DNA of 35,567 bases, from positions 1 through 35,567 of the forward strand of contig QEVP01000027.1 of NCBI GenBank assembly GCA_003576765.1. The letters run 5' to 3'. The notes under the pieces are model-generated. The model was not told the origin of the DNA and made no database searches. It was given only the letters and a program-made list of their open reading frames with translations. Source of the stretch: Pseudomonadota bacterium (GTDB lineage Bacteria > Pseudomonadota > Alphaproteobacteria > Rhizobiales > Xanthobacteraceae). Each line of letters begins with the position of its first letter. Position 1 is the stretch's first letter. The position numbers and the translations under genes are program-made. Positions 15,657 to 24,005 of the stretch are shown in pieces.

Positions 15657-17114
15657 CTAAACCCTGATATCGAGGCCGCTGCTGGCTTGCAGCGGGCGGC
15701 CGTAGTTGCGGCCGGCGGTCTCGGCGGCGACGACGTCGTCGGCAATCACGATGCGCGGCCGCGCCCCCGTGTCGCCGTCGTCGCGATTCTGCGGGGTCTG
15801 GTCGCGCAGGCTGAACTGCAGCCCGCCGCTGCCGGTTTTCAGCCCGGCATCGTCGAGCGCGCGCTGCAGATGCGGCGCGTCGCGGCGCAAGAGGTCGAGC
15901 GTCTCCGCCTTCTCGACGACGACGTGCGAGGTGACGGTGCCGTGGCGGTCGATCGACAGCCGCACGTCGATGCGGCCCAGTTCGGCCGGCTCCAACTGGA
16001 TGTCGAACCGGCTGTGGCCGGCCCGTGCCTGCGAGGCGATGGCGAGCGCAAGGCCGCCGGGCGGCACCGCGACGGCCGGCGGCATCACCGTGACCTGCGG
16101 GGTGATCGTGGCGGCGGTAGCGAGGTGCGTCTGCGGCAGCACGGGCGAGGTGCCGGAGGGCTGCGCGACGCTGTCGGGTGCGGCGGTTGCGGTCGGCGAG
16201 GTTGCCTCTCCGGCGGGGTGGAAATTGCCCGCGGTCCCTTCCGCCTTGCCGGCGCGGCCGCTCTCGGGTCCGGGCTCTGCCTTGGCATGGTGCGTCTTGT
16301 CCGCGCCGGCGTCGCCGTCGGCTTTTGCATCACGGCCGCGTTTTGCGTCGGCTTTGACTGCCGACCCGGCGTCGGCTTGAGCATCCGCCGGCTCGGCAGC
16401 ATCGCCGGCCTCCGTCGCGATGTTCGGCGCCGTCTCGGCGCCAGGCGATAGGCCGGGGATGGCCGAAGTCTTGCCGCCGGCGAGGCGCGTCGCGCCGATG
16501 GCGGGAAGATGGGCGGCGATGGTGTTGCCGGCGACCAGCCCGGTCGCGGTCTGGGCCGGCGTCGGCGCGGTTTCCGCCGGTGCGGCCGTTGCGGCCGGCG
16601 CCGCTTCGGTCGCGGCGGCGACCGTCGCGTCGCCGGGCGTAGCAGGGGTGGCTGTCGGCGTGGCGGTGCCGCCGATGGCGGTCAGGGCCAGTTGCTCCGC
16701 GGTCCCTGCCGGTGCGGTTGTCTCGGTCGTGGCGGGTGCGACAGGGGCGGCCGGCGTAACCGGTGCCACCATGGCCGCCACGGTGGCTGCGGCCGATGTC
16801 GTGCCGGTGCCGGCCGGGCTATCGCCCGCTGTCCCTTCAGCGGCATCCTTCGCCGTGGTGCTTCCGGTCTTGTCGCCGGTGTTCCTTGCCTTGCCGGTGC
16901 TCTCGGCCTTTGCCGGTTTGCCCTTGCCCGTCTCGTTGCGGGTGGGGTCAGCGGACGAACGCGGCGGCTCGGCCGGTGCGGCGGCCGGCTCTGCCGTCGG
17001 CGCGCTGTCGAGCAGCGCGGCAAAATCCTCGCCGCTCGCGGGGGACGCAGGCGTCGGCGCCGGGCGGCTGGCCGGGGTGGCGACGGACGGGGTACTGGGA
17101 GCGACGCTGGACAA
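15657..17114 (-). CDS. fliK: Flagellar hook-length control protein FliK
   Basis: This 485-residue protein has a long Ala/Thr/Pro/Gly-rich N-terminal region (about 1-350), as expected for the extended ruler part of FliK. A C-terminal Flg_hook domain near 370-470 contains SRFDIQLEPAELGRIDVRLS, HVVVEKAETLDLLRRDAP and LQRALDDAGL. FliK measures hook length and switches export specificity from hook to filament. No ATG is available near the front; the TTG at 17114 has AAAGGT about 7 nt upstream and begins MSSVAPSTPS, so a TTG start is proposed. Its upstream region is shared with the divergent ThDP enzyme and contains an 8-bp inverted repeat (17182-17204). Confidence 0.9.
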   Translation of the reverse strand: MSSVAPSTPSVATPASRPAPTPASPASGEDFAALLDSAPTAEPAAAPAEPPRSSADPTRNETGKGKPAKAESTGKARNTGDKTGSTTAKDAAEGTAGDSPAGTGTTSAAATVAAMVAPVTPAAPVAPATTETTAPAGTAEQLALTAIGGTATPTATPATPGDATVAAATEAAPAATAAPAETAPTPAQTATGLVAGNTIAAHLPAIGATRLAGGKTSAIPGLSPGAETAPNIATEAGDAAEPADAQADAGSAVKADAKRGRDAKADGDAGADKTHHAKAEPGPESGRAGKAEGTAGNFHPAGEATSPTATAAPDSVAQPSGTSPVLPQTHLATAATITPQVTVMPPAVAVPPGGLALAIASQARAGHSRFDIQLEPAELGRIDVRLSIDRHGTVTSHVVVEKAETLDLLRRDAPHLQRALDDAGLKTGSGGLQFSLRDQTPQNRDDGDTGARPRIVIADDVVAAETAGRNYGRPLQASSGLDIRV

Positions 17115-17181
17115 GGGGCGACCTTTTACGACTATCGAAAGCCGCTATCCTTCAAGCAAGGACCGCGCCAGCCCGCCGTAC

Positions 17182-17204
17182 GTGATAAAGCTGCTTTTTA
17201 TCAC
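17182..17204. promoter_or_regulatory. Perfect 8-bp inverted repeat, candidate operator
   Basis: GTGATAAA-(7 nt)-TTTATCAC is a perfect 8+8 palindrome in an AT-richer patch of the 268-bp divergent region. It lies 68 bp upstream of fliK and 179 bp upstream of the ThDP enzyme start. Such spacing and composition suit a dimeric regulator. No regulator gene lies beside it, so which gene it controls, and by what, is open. Confidence 0.4.
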
Positions 17205-17382
17205 ATGTTTAGCTAAAGGAGCGTACTGCTTCGCCGGACTGGACGGCGCCGTCGTTGCCTGCCGGCCGGCAGGATTTGCCGCCTGCCGCGGGTCCGGCAC
17301 CGATGCGCGAGTTTGCGGTCGCGCATTTTCTTCACCGCGCAAGCGCCGTATCCTTCCGCCAACCCTGTCACAGGAGAGTGCG

Positions 17383-19050
17383 ATGAACCGGGCGGCGGTC
17401 GGCAAAGCGAACGGCAAGCTGGTGCGCGCCGTCGATGTCATGCTCGCGGTGCTGCGCGACGAGGGCGTCACCCACATCTTCGGCAATCCCGGCTCGACCG
17501 AGATGCCGTTGATGGACGCGCTGGTCGATCATCCCGAGTTCACCTACGTGCTCGGCCTGCAGGAGGCGAGCGCGGTCGGCATGGCCGACGGCTATGCGCT
17601 CAAGACCGGGCGGCCGGCCTTCGTCAACCTCCATGCCGCCGGCGGATTGGGCAACGCCATGGGCGTGCTGGTGGCCTCGAAAGCCAGTGAAACGCCGCTC
17701 GTCGTCACCGCCGGGCAGCAGGACACCCGCCATCTGTTCTCCGAGCCGTGGCTGTCGGGCGACCTGGTGTCGCTGGCGCGGCCGATCGCCAAATGGACCG
17801 CCGAGGTGCGCCGCGGCGCCGATGTCGGCACGGCGCTGCGCCGCGCCTTCGCGGTGGCGCGCACGCCGCCGGAGGGGCCGGTGTTCCTGTCGCTGCCGAT
17901 GGACGTGCTGGAGGAGGAAGTCGCCTGGCACATTCCGCCGCGCTCGGCTGAACCGGGACGCGCCGTCGGCGCCGGCGTCGAGCGGCTGGCGAAGCTGCTC
18001 GCGACACGCGCGGCCGACAAGGTCGCGGTGCTGATCGGCGACGACGTACCGGCCAACGCCGCCAAGGGCACGCTGGCGCTGGCGCATACCGGCGGCTTCG
18101 TCGTCTACGGCACGCAGGTGACCTCGCGCGCGGCGTTCCCCGCCGACGATCCGTGCTGGGGCGGCACGCTGCGGCCGGACTTTGCGCAGATCCGCGCGGC
18201 GCTCGCCGGCAAGGAGGCGGTGCTGCTGATCGGCGGCCGCGCCTTCGTCGCCTATCCCTACCGCGACGTCGAGCCGATCCCTTCCGGCACGCAGCTTTAT
18301 CATCTGGCCAGCGCGCGCGACGCCATCGGCCGCGAGTACCCGGCCGACTTCGCGCTGACCGGCGACATCGCCGCGACGCTGGAGGCGCTGGCCGGCGAAC
18401 TCGCGCCGCTCGTGGACAAAAAGGCGGTGGCGGCGCGGCGCCGGGCGCTGGCGCGCGGCCGCGCAAGCCGCATCAAGGCGGTGCGGGCGGCGATCGAGGC
18501 CGACGCCGAGCGGCCCTTGTCGCCGGACGCCGCGGTGCTTGCCGTACTCGACGCGCTGCCGCGCAACACGCTGATCAGCAACGATTCCGCCGCCACCTTC
18601 GGCGCCGTTCAGGAGGTGATGAAGACCTATCCGGGGCTTTACTTCTTTGCCCGGGGTGGCGTGCTCGGCTGCTCGATGCCGGCCTCGGTCGGCGCCGCGC
18701 TCGCCCATGACGGTCCGGTGGTGTGCCTGGTCGGCGACGGCGGGGCGATGTACTCGCCGCAAGCCTTGTGGAGCGCCGCCCACTACCGCACCCAGGTGAT
18801 CTTCGTCGTGCTCAACAATGCCCGCTACAACGTGCTGATGAACGTGGCGCGCGACATCGGCTGTGCCAATGCCAATGCCGATCGCTTCGTCGGCATGGAC
18901 ATCGTGGAACCGCGGATCGACTACCTCAAGCTCGCGGCCGCGATGGGGGTGCCGGCCGAACGGGCCGATGAGCCGGCCGCGATTGCCGCAGCGCTTGGCC
19001 GCGCGCTCGCCGGGGCAGGCCCCCGGCTGATCGAGATTGCGATTGCGTAA
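17383..19050 (+). CDS. Thiamine-diphosphate enzyme, benzoylformate decarboxylase-like
   Basis: This is a 555-residue ThDP-dependent enzyme. The N-terminal domain has IFGNPGSTEMPLM (the Ser of the GNPGS loop), LQEASAVGMADGYA with the cofactor-activating Glu, and VNLHAAGGLGNAMG with the His equivalent to His70 of Pseudomonas benzoylformate decarboxylase. The C-terminal ThDP motif starts at GDGGAMYSPQALW and ends at VVLNN. The region equivalent to the second catalytic His (FRYHQYDP in the Pseudomonas enzyme) reads VAYPYRDVEP and lacks it, so the substrate may differ; an acetolactate-synthase-like role is also possible. ATG 17383 has AGGAG 6-7 nt upstream. The enzyme stands alone, and no mandelate-pathway genes flank it. 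Confidence 0.8.
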   Translation: MNRAAVGKANGKLVRAVDVMLAVLRDEGVTHIFGNPGSTEMPLMDALVDHPEFTYVLGLQEASAVGMADGYALKTGRPAFVNLHAAGGLGNAMGVLVASKASETPLVVTAGQQDTRHLFSEPWLSGDLVSLARPIAKWTAEVRRGADVGTALRRAFAVARTPPEGPVFLSLPMDVLEEEVAWHIPPRSAEPGRAVGAGVERLAKLLATRAADKVAVLIGDDVPANAAKGTLALAHTGGFVVYGTQVTSRAAFPADDPCWGGTLRPDFAQIRAALAGKEAVLLIGGRAFVAYPYRDVEPIPSGTQLYHLASARDAIGREYPADFALTGDIAATLEALAGELAPLVDKKAVAARRRALARGRASRIKAVRAAIEADAERPLSPDAAVLAVLDALPRNTLISNDSAATFGAVQEVMKTYPGLYFFARGGVLGCSMPASVGAALAHDGPVVCLVGDGGAMYSPQALWSAAHYRTQVIFVVLNNARYNVLMNVARDIGCANANADRFVGMDIVEPRIDYLKLAAAMGVPAERADEPAAIAAALGRALAGAGPRLIEIAIA

Positions 19051-19133
19051 AATGCGGCGGGTGCTGCTTGCAGGCCCTCGTCTGCGCGCCTATCTCGTTG
19101 AGGGGGCGTGCGTTTCCGCCGTGGCCGCGATGC

Positions 19134-19166
19134 TTGAAAGCGGCCGCGAACGGTGATTTGTATGGA
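19134..19166 (+). promoter_or_regulatory. Possible sigma-70-type promoter for mnmA
   Basis: TTGAAA (19134-19139) is followed after 18 bp by TTGTAT (19158-19163), about 100 bp before the mnmA start. It is the most promoter-like pair in the 217-bp gap after the ThDP gene, but the match is modest. Confidence 0.25.
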
Positions 19167-19267
19167 TTTTAGCCGCGCCCCGCGCCCGGCTGCTTTGAGC
19201 AGGAGGCGCGCGGGTGCTAAACCGCGCCGGCGCATGGCCGAAACTTTGCGCGGAGGACTTGACGATC

Positions 19268-20461
19268 ATGCTCAACAGCCTCGGCCTCGAAGGCCGTCCG
19301 CAGGACACCCGTGTCGTCGTCGCCATGTCGGGCGGCGTCGATTCCTCTACCACGGCCGCGCTGTTGAAGTCGCAAGGCTACGACGTCGTCGGCATCACGC
19401 TGCAGCTCTATGATCATGGCGCGGCGGTGCATCGCAAGGGCGCCTGCTGTGCCGGGCAGGACATCCACGACGCGCGCGACGTGGCCGAGCGCATCGGCAT
19501 TCCGCATTACGTTCTCGATTATGAGAGCCGCTTTCGCCAGTCGGTGATCGAGGCGTTCGCGACGAGCTATGCGCTCGGCGAGACGCCGGTGCCGTGCATC
19601 GAGTGCAACCGCTCGGTCAAGTTTCGCGATCTCTTGGCGACCACGCGCGAACTCGGCGCAAAAGTGCTGGCGACCGGCCACTACGTCGCTTCGCGCGCTG
19701 AGCCCGATGGCTCGCGCGGTCTCTACACGGCGGCCGATACCGACCGCGACCAGAGCTATTTTTTGTTCGCCACGACGCGCGAGCAACTGACGCATGTGCG
19801 CTTTCCGCTCGGCGACATGACCAAGGCGGAGACGCGCGACTGGGCGCGCCATTTCGGCCTCGCGGTCGCCGACAAACACGACAGCCAGGACATCTGCTTC
19901 GTGCCGACCGGCCACTACACCGATCTGGTCGAACGGCTGAAGCCGGCCGCGATGGAGCCGGGCGATATCGTCGATCTCGATGGCCGGGTGGTCGGCCGTC
20001 ACCGCGGCATCGCCAACTTCACCGTCGGGCAGCGTCGCGGCCTCGGCATTGCCGCGAGCGCCCCGCTCTACGTGGTGCGGCTCGATGCGGCGTCCCACCG
20101 CGTCGTCGTCGGCCCGCGCGAGGCCCTGCTGGTGCATCGCATCGCGTTGCGCGACGTCAACTGGATCGGCGACGGCACGCTCGCCGAGGCCGCCGCACGC
20201 GGCCTCGAGATCGCCGTCAAGGTGCGCTCGACGCGCGCCGCGCAGCCGGCGTGGCTGCGCGCCACCAGCGGCGGCTGCGAGGTCGAACTGATCGACGGCG
20301 AGGAGGGCGTCTCGCCGGGGCAGGCTTGCGTGTTCTACGAGGCGCCGGCCGCCGGGCGGCAGGCCCGCGTGCTGGGCGGCGGCTTCATCGCGCATGCGCT
20401 GGCGGCGAGCCCGCGCCCGCACGGACGTGTCGCCGAACCGCTGGTGGCGGGCGCCCATTGA
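19268..20461 (+). CDS. mnmA: tRNA-specific 2-thiouridylase MnmA
   Basis: This 397-residue protein makes the 2-thio group of uridine 34 in tRNAs for Lys, Glu and Gln. The PP-loop SGGVDSS is at residues 21-27. The catalytic nucleophile Cys110 lies in [13 protein letters not shown], and the partner Cys210 in [13 protein letters not shown]. Other family blocks include [15 protein letters not shown] and [15 protein letters not shown] 19268 follows GGAGG by 11 nt. An in-frame upstream start at 19214 would add 18 residues not typical of the family. PmtA follows 49 bp downstream on the same strand. The gene is complete. Confidence 0.95.
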   Translation: MLNSLGLEGRPQDTRVVVAMSGGVDSSTTAALLKSQGYDVVGITLQLYDHGAAVHRKGACCAGQDIHDARDVAERIGIPHYVLDYESRFRQSVIEAFATSYALGETPVPCIECNRSVKFRDLLATTRELGAKVLATGHYVASRAEPDGSRGLYTAADTDRDQSYFLFATTREQLTHVRFPLGDMTKAETRDWARHFGLAVADKHDSQDICFVPTGHYTDLVERLKPAAMEPGDIVDLDGRVVGRHRGIANFTVGQRRGLGIAASAPLYVVRLDAASHRVVVGPREALLVHRIALRDVNWIGDGTLAEAAARGLEIAVKVRSTRAAQPAWLRATSGGCEVELIDGEEGVSPGQACVFYEAPAAGRQARVLGGGFIAHALAASPRPHGRVAEPLVAGAH

Positions 20462-20510
20462 GCGGCATCGTGCGGCACATATCCCCAAACCTCTGACAGA
20501 AGCGGGCGGA

Positions 20511-21152
20511 ATGAGCAGCGATATCGACCGCGCCGGCGTCGCGAAGGCTTATGCGCGCTGGGCGCCGATCTACGATCTCGTGTTCGGCGCGGTGTTCGAT
20601 CGTGGCCGCAAATCGACCATCGCCGTTGCCGACGCGATCGGTGGCCGCGTGCTCGACGTCGGCATCGGCACCGGGCTGTCGCTGGCCGACTATTCGCGCA
20701 GCACCAAAATCAGCGGCGTCGATATCTCCGAGCCGATGCTGCGCAAGGCGCAGGAGCGGGCGCGGGCGCTCGGCCTCACCAACGTCGAGACGCTGGCGGT
20801 GATGGACGCCAAGGCGCTGGCGTTTGCCGAAAACACGTTTGATGCGGTGGTGGCGCAGTATGTCATCACCGCGGTGCCCGATCCGGAAGCGACGCTCGAC
20901 GATTTCGTTCGCGTGCTCAAGCCGGGTGGCGAACTGATCCTCGTCAATCACATTGGCGCCGAAAGCGGTCCGCGCCGCGTCTTCGAACTGGCGTTCGCCC
21001 CGATCGCGCGCCGGCTCGGCTGGCGGCCGGAATTTCCCTGGCAGCGGCTGGTGGACTGGGCCGCCCGGCACGGCGGGGTGACGCTTGAGGAGCGCCGCCT
21101 GATGCCGCCGATGGGGCATTTTTCGCTGATCCGCTATCGCAAGACGCCGTAG
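20511..21152 (+). CDS. pmtA: Phosphatidylethanolamine N-methyltransferase-like SAM methyltransferase (PmtA)
   Basis: This 213-residue class I methyltransferase begins MSSDIDRAGVAKAYARWAP. The SAM-binding glycine motif is VLDVGIGTGLSL (near residue 48), followed by SGVDISEPML (acidic ribose contact) and the post-I block FDAVVAQYVITAVPDPEAT. The YARWAPIYD..GRK N-terminus and VLKPGGELILVNHIGAE segment match Rhodobacter-type PmtA, which methylates phosphatidylethanolamine to phosphatidylcholine. Other SAM methyltransferases of this family cannot be excluded. The ribosome site is moderate (GGCGGA just before ATG 20511). The protein is soluble and probably membrane-peripheral. Confidence 0.8.
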   Translation: MSSDIDRAGVAKAYARWAPIYDLVFGAVFDRGRKSTIAVADAIGGRVLDVGIGTGLSLADYSRSTKISGVDISEPMLRKAQERARALGLTNVETLAVMDAKALAFAENTFDAVVAQYVITAVPDPEATLDDFVRVLKPGGELILVNHIGAESGPRRVFELAFAPIARRLGWRPEFPWQRLVDWAARHGGVTLEERRLMPPMGHFSLIRYRKTP

Positions 21153-21186
21153 GCGTGCGGGCTTCGCCAGGGGCGATGAAGCCGGA

Positions 21187-21263
21187 TGGCGTCCCGGAAG
21201 GGAGTCGAACCCCTGACCCCAGGTTTAGGAAACCTGTGCTCTATCCAGCTGAGCTACCGGGAC
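21187..21263 (-). tRNA. tRNA-Arg (anticodon CCT)
   Basis: On the minus strand the acceptor arm GTCCCGG..CCGGGAC pairs perfectly. The D-arm is GCTCAGCTGGATAGAGC, and the anticodon arm CAGGT-TTCCTAA-ACCTG exposes CCT, which reads AGG arginine codons. The T-arm AGGGG-TTCGACT-CCCTT is regular. The discriminator G and the 3' CCA are encoded (21190-21187). It lies between the ends of pmtA (+) and the LuxR-type gene (-). Confidence 0.96.
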
Positions 21264-21381
21264 AATATGCCGTCCTGCACCGTTGCCGAGGCGCGAGGGC
21301 GCCCCGGGATCGGTCGGGCAAGGTTATGGTCCGAACGCCGCCCGCGATCAAGACGTCGCTCGAAAACGCTATTGGCCCCGT

Positions 21382-22398
21382 TCAGGATGAGGCCGGGCGC
21401 AAATCCCAGCCGTTGAGGATGGCGTTGGCGAGGATCGCCACCTCGGTGCGGTTCCGGGCGTTGAGTTTCCTCATGATGTGGCGCAGGTGGATCTTCACCG
21501 TGTGCTCGCTCATCTGCAGCGCGTAGGCGATCTGCTTGTTGGCCATGCCCTGACACAGCGCCTCAGCCACCCTCATCTGCCGCTCGGTCAGAAGGTCGCC
21601 GGCTTTCGTTGCGCCGTCGCGCTTGCTCCAGTCGCGCTCGAGCGCGCAAGGCGGCACGAACGTGCCGCCGGCCTGCACCAGCCGCACCGCTTCCACGGCA
21701 ACGTTCAGCGGCAGGCTGGTCGGGATATAGCCGCGCACGCCGTGCTTCATGACGGTGACGATGAAGTTGGCATCGTCGATGTCGGAGACGACGACCACAG
21801 GGGTGCCTGTCGTGGCATCGAGGAAGGAGAAATCGCCGGTGCTGGAAGCGCGGCTGCTGTCGAGAAACACCACCACCACGGCAGGCAACGGCGCGGCCGG
21901 TTCGACGGCGCCGCGCCATTCGGCGAAGCTGGAATAGGCGAAGATGTCCTGGTTTTTGTAGGAGGCTTCGAGGCAGCGGACGAAACAGTCGCGGAAGAAA
22001 GCGCGCTGATGGATGACGATGACGGCGGGTTTTCTGATCGCTGCCCGGGAGGCGCGTCCGGTTCCGGGTCTGGAACTCTCGGCGGGCCGGTTCGGTTCCG
22101 ATGTCTCGGCGCGGAATGGAATGCCGGGCTGGTTATGATCCAGATGAAGCGTGCCGGGTCGGGGCAGGGAGGGAAAACAAGGACTGTTTTGAATGCGTGA
22201 GCCACGCAGCGGCGCGGCGCATGGCAATGAAAAGATGCCTGGGGGCGTAGTGTTTCGCGGCGATGAACCGATTGGCGGGCGAAGCGGTGGCTCGTTGGCC
22301 GGGCATGCGGCGGCGGGAGGATCGGACAGGCATTCGAGCGGTGTCTGCCCTGCCGACCTCGGGCCGGCGTGAGAAAGCGGGAGGCTGGCGATACTCAT
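21382..22398 (-). CDS. LuxR/NarL-type response regulator with degenerate receiver and long N-terminal extension
   Basis: This is a 338-residue protein. The C-terminal HTH (about 267-325; LLTERQMRVAEALCQGMANKQ, then SEHTVKIHLRHIMRKLNA) is a typical LuxR/NarL DNA-binding domain. Residues ~122-245 resemble a receiver: PAVIVIHQRAFFRDCF, VVVVFLDSSRAS (Asp180 at the phospho-acceptor position), VVVVSDIDDANF and HGVRGYIPTSL. The acidic pair expected after strand 1 is replaced by HQ, so phosphorylation is doubtful. Residues 1-120 are Pro/Ser/Arg-rich with no recognised domain. ATG 22398 is supported by AGGAG 5 nt upstream; a start nearer the receiver would give a standard size. No cognate kinase is nearby. 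Confidence 0.8.
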   Translation of the reverse strand: MSIASLPLSHAGPRSAGQTPLECLSDPPAAACPANEPPLRPPIGSSPRNTTPPGIFSLPCAAPLRGSRIQNSPCFPSLPRPGTLHLDHNQPGIPFRAETSEPNRPAESSRPGTGRASRAAIRKPAVIVIHQRAFFRDCFVRCLEASYKNQDIFAYSSFAEWRGAVEPAAPLPAVVVVFLDSSRASSTGDFSFLDATTGTPVVVVSDIDDANFIVTVMKHGVRGYIPTSLPLNVAVEAVRLVQAGGTFVPPCALERDWSKRDGATKAGDLLTERQMRVAEALCQGMANKQIAYALQMSEHTVKIHLRHIMRKLNARNRTEVAILANAILNGWDLRPASS

Positions 22399-22440
22399 GA
22401 GCGCTCCTACTGAAATCAACTAAGAAACGTAGTCTCAGCT

Positions 22441-22704
22441 TTATCGCAGAAGCGCCCCTGTCGCGAGAGACGCCGACCCGACCAGCTTGAGTGCGGGATC
22501 GGATGGATTTGGTTCGAATAGTAGCCGCAGTTTCTGCAAGCCTAAAGCGTATTTTTGCCGCAACTTCGGTTCCATCACGGCATCGTCAAGCGCGGTGAGG
22601 AGACCAATGTCTGCGCCGGCGCCGTGCATCGGAACAACTGCTGCGGAGTGCTCCAGCCTCGTCGATCCGATGCGGAAACAGCCTCGCACCTCGATGAAGG
22701 GCAT
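22441..22704 (-). CDS. Small unknown ORF upstream of LuxR-type gene
   Basis: This possible 87-residue protein begins MPFIEVRGCFRIGSTRLEHSA, here split as MPFIEVRGC and FRIGSTRLEHSA. It contains HGAGADIGLLTALDDAVMEP and ends LFEPNPSDPALKLVGSASLA..LLR. The composition is protein-like (acidic helix, few low-complexity runs). The DNA is lower in GC than its surroundings, and the ribosome site is weak. The frame is open further upstream (to 22833) but there overlaps the 186-aa gene. I do not recognise a family. It may be a small gene co-transcribed with its upstream neighbour, or a remnant. Confidence 0.35.
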   Translation of the reverse strand: MPFIEVRGCFRIGSTRLEHSAAVVPMHGAGADIGLLTALDDAVMEPKLRQKYALGLQKLRLLFEPNPSDPALKLVGSASLATGALLR

Positions 22705-22759
22705 TTGACGTTTATGCGGCGCATCGTCCCGCGCATGAAGTTCCGGGCGGCAATCGTCT

Positions 22760-23320
22760 TCAGCGCCAGACCTTGTCGCTGTCGGTTCCCAAAACAGTTG
22801 CCATGGTTTCGCCCCGGCGCGCCACATTGGCATCGAAGAATTGTTCCCATGCCGCGGCTACGTCGTCGCGCGCTGCCGGCGGCGTGCAACTCGGGTCGGT
22901 GGCGGCCTGCCAAGTCTTGGCCCTCCATGTCTTGCCGGCGCCGGCGAACAATAGCGATCGCGCCACCAGCATGGAGCCGAAGGTGACGGCGTCGCGGCAG
23001 CCCGCCTCGAAGTTGCGATCGTGGGCGGCGCCGAGGTGCAGCATGTCCTCGCCGACGGTGCTGCCGGAAAGCCCCGTGATGTCCTGCCACGCCCCGACCT
23101 GCACCGCGCCCAGCGCGTCGTTGTCGAGGCGGCCGACCTCGACGCGGCTGATGAGCGTGATCAGCATCGCCATGAAGCCGATGATGTAAGGGTCCGACCA
23201 TGCGGCCTCGGCGATGCCGCCGAGCCGCCGCCGGCTTGCCTCGACCAGCGGTACGATCATCGCGGCCGCGGCGCGGCGCGCCCTGCGCGTCCGGGACAGG
23301 TTGAGAAGGAAGCGCCACAT
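22760..23320 (-). CDS. Unknown protein, 186 aa
   Basis: The protein has a basic N-terminus (MWRFLLNLSRTRRARRAA) and one hydrophobic segment near residues 46-58 (YIIGFMAMLITLI) that could touch or cross the membrane. The rest is soluble-looking (ISRVEVGRLDNDALGAVQVG, AWEQFFDANVARRGETMATV). No known domain was recognised. The start is well supported (GGAG 5 nt before ATG 23320). The gene is divergent from another 186-residue unknown gene, with 124 bp between them containing a TCCGGC/GCCGGA inverted repeat. A shared regulatory region is likely; function is unknown. Confidence 0.65.
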   Translation of the reverse strand: MWRFLLNLSRTRRARRAAAAMIVPLVEASRRRLGGIAEAAWSDPYIIGFMAMLITLISRVEVGRLDNDALGAVQVGAWQDITGLSGSTVGEDMLHLGAAHDRNFEAGCRDAVTFGSMLVARSLLFAGAGKTWRAKTWQAATDPSCTPPAARDDVAAAWEQFFDANVARRGETMATVLGTDSDKVWR

Positions 23321-23375
23321 GGGCTCTCCATTGCCGTAAAGCCGGCGTCCCGGACGCTTTGCCGCTCTTGTGTTG

Positions 23376-23392
23376 TCCGGCGCCGTGCCGGA
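23376..23392. promoter_or_regulatory. Inverted repeat in divergent promoter region
   Basis: TCCGGC-GCCGT-GCCGGA has perfect 6-bp arms with a 5-nt spacer. It lies midway between two divergent unknown genes (starts 23320 and 23445). It could be an operator serving both genes. In GC-rich DNA, short palindromes of this kind also arise by chance. Confidence 0.25.
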
Positions 23393-23444
23393 TCATACAC
23401 GCGATCGGGCTTATGGACGCGAGGCAAACCGTGGAAGCGTCGTC

Positions 23445-24005
23445 ATGATCGCTAGCGAACTGCCGCCGAAACCGGATTTCGATGCGCTTGCCGCGGCCGC
23501 CCCGGCGTCGGCCGACCGCCGCACGCTGGTGCTGGCGCTGATCGGCAATCTGATCACGAGCTGGTCGAACAACGAAAGCCTGTTCATCTACGTGCTGATG
23601 ATCCTGCTGCGCACCGACCGCGCCTCGGCCGCGCTGACCTTCGCCACCCTCAACACCACGCGCGCGCGCCTCGACCTGATCCAGCGGCTTGCCCGCGTCA
23701 CCATCGGCGACAAGGCGCTCAACAACGAACTGGCCGAGCTGATCGCGCGCTTCAACGACTCGACCCAGGTGCGCAACGAGCTGAATCACTGCATGTTCAT
23801 CTTCGACGCCGCCGGTATGATCACCCACACCCAGTCGATGCGCATCGTGCAGACGAAGAACAGCCTGCGCTTCGGCGAGACGAAGCCGATGGACGACGCG
23901 CGCCTGCAGGAAATGGTCCGCACCACCAAGGAGATGACGCGCATCAACCGCGACATCTGGGAATTTCTGCCGCGCCTTGAAGCTCATGTGAAGGCGCAGA
24001 GGTGA
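23445..24005 (+). CDS. Unknown helical protein, 186 aa
   Basis: The protein begins MIASELPPKPDFDALAAAAP. Residues ~28-52 are hydrophobic and helical (LVLALIGNLITSWSNNESLF, IYVLMILLRT). A charged helical region follows (TTRARLDLIQRLARVTIGDKA, NNELAELIARFNDSTQVRNEL), then a short beta-like part (MFIFDAAGMITHTQSMRIVQ). The start has GGAAG upstream of ATG 23445. I recognise no family with confidence; the NHCMF..D pattern might suggest a sensor-like fold, but this is not supported further. It is divergent from the other 186-aa gene and 374 bp upstream of the secretion locus, so its link to that locus is unclear. Confidence 0.65.
   Translation: MIASELPPKPDFDALAAAAPASADRRTLVLALIGNLITSWSNNESLFIYVLMILLRTDRASAALTFATLNTTRARLDLIQRLARVTIGDKALNNELAELIARFNDSTQVRNELNHCMFIFDAAGMITHTQSMRIVQTKNSLRFGETKPMDDARLQEMVRTTKEMTRINRDIWEFLPRLEAHVKAQR

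Noticed and set aside
17313..19050. Alternative frames within the ThDP-enzyme gene as separate genes
   Set aside because: Only the frame starting at 17383 has a ribosome site and the full set of ThDP-enzyme motifs.
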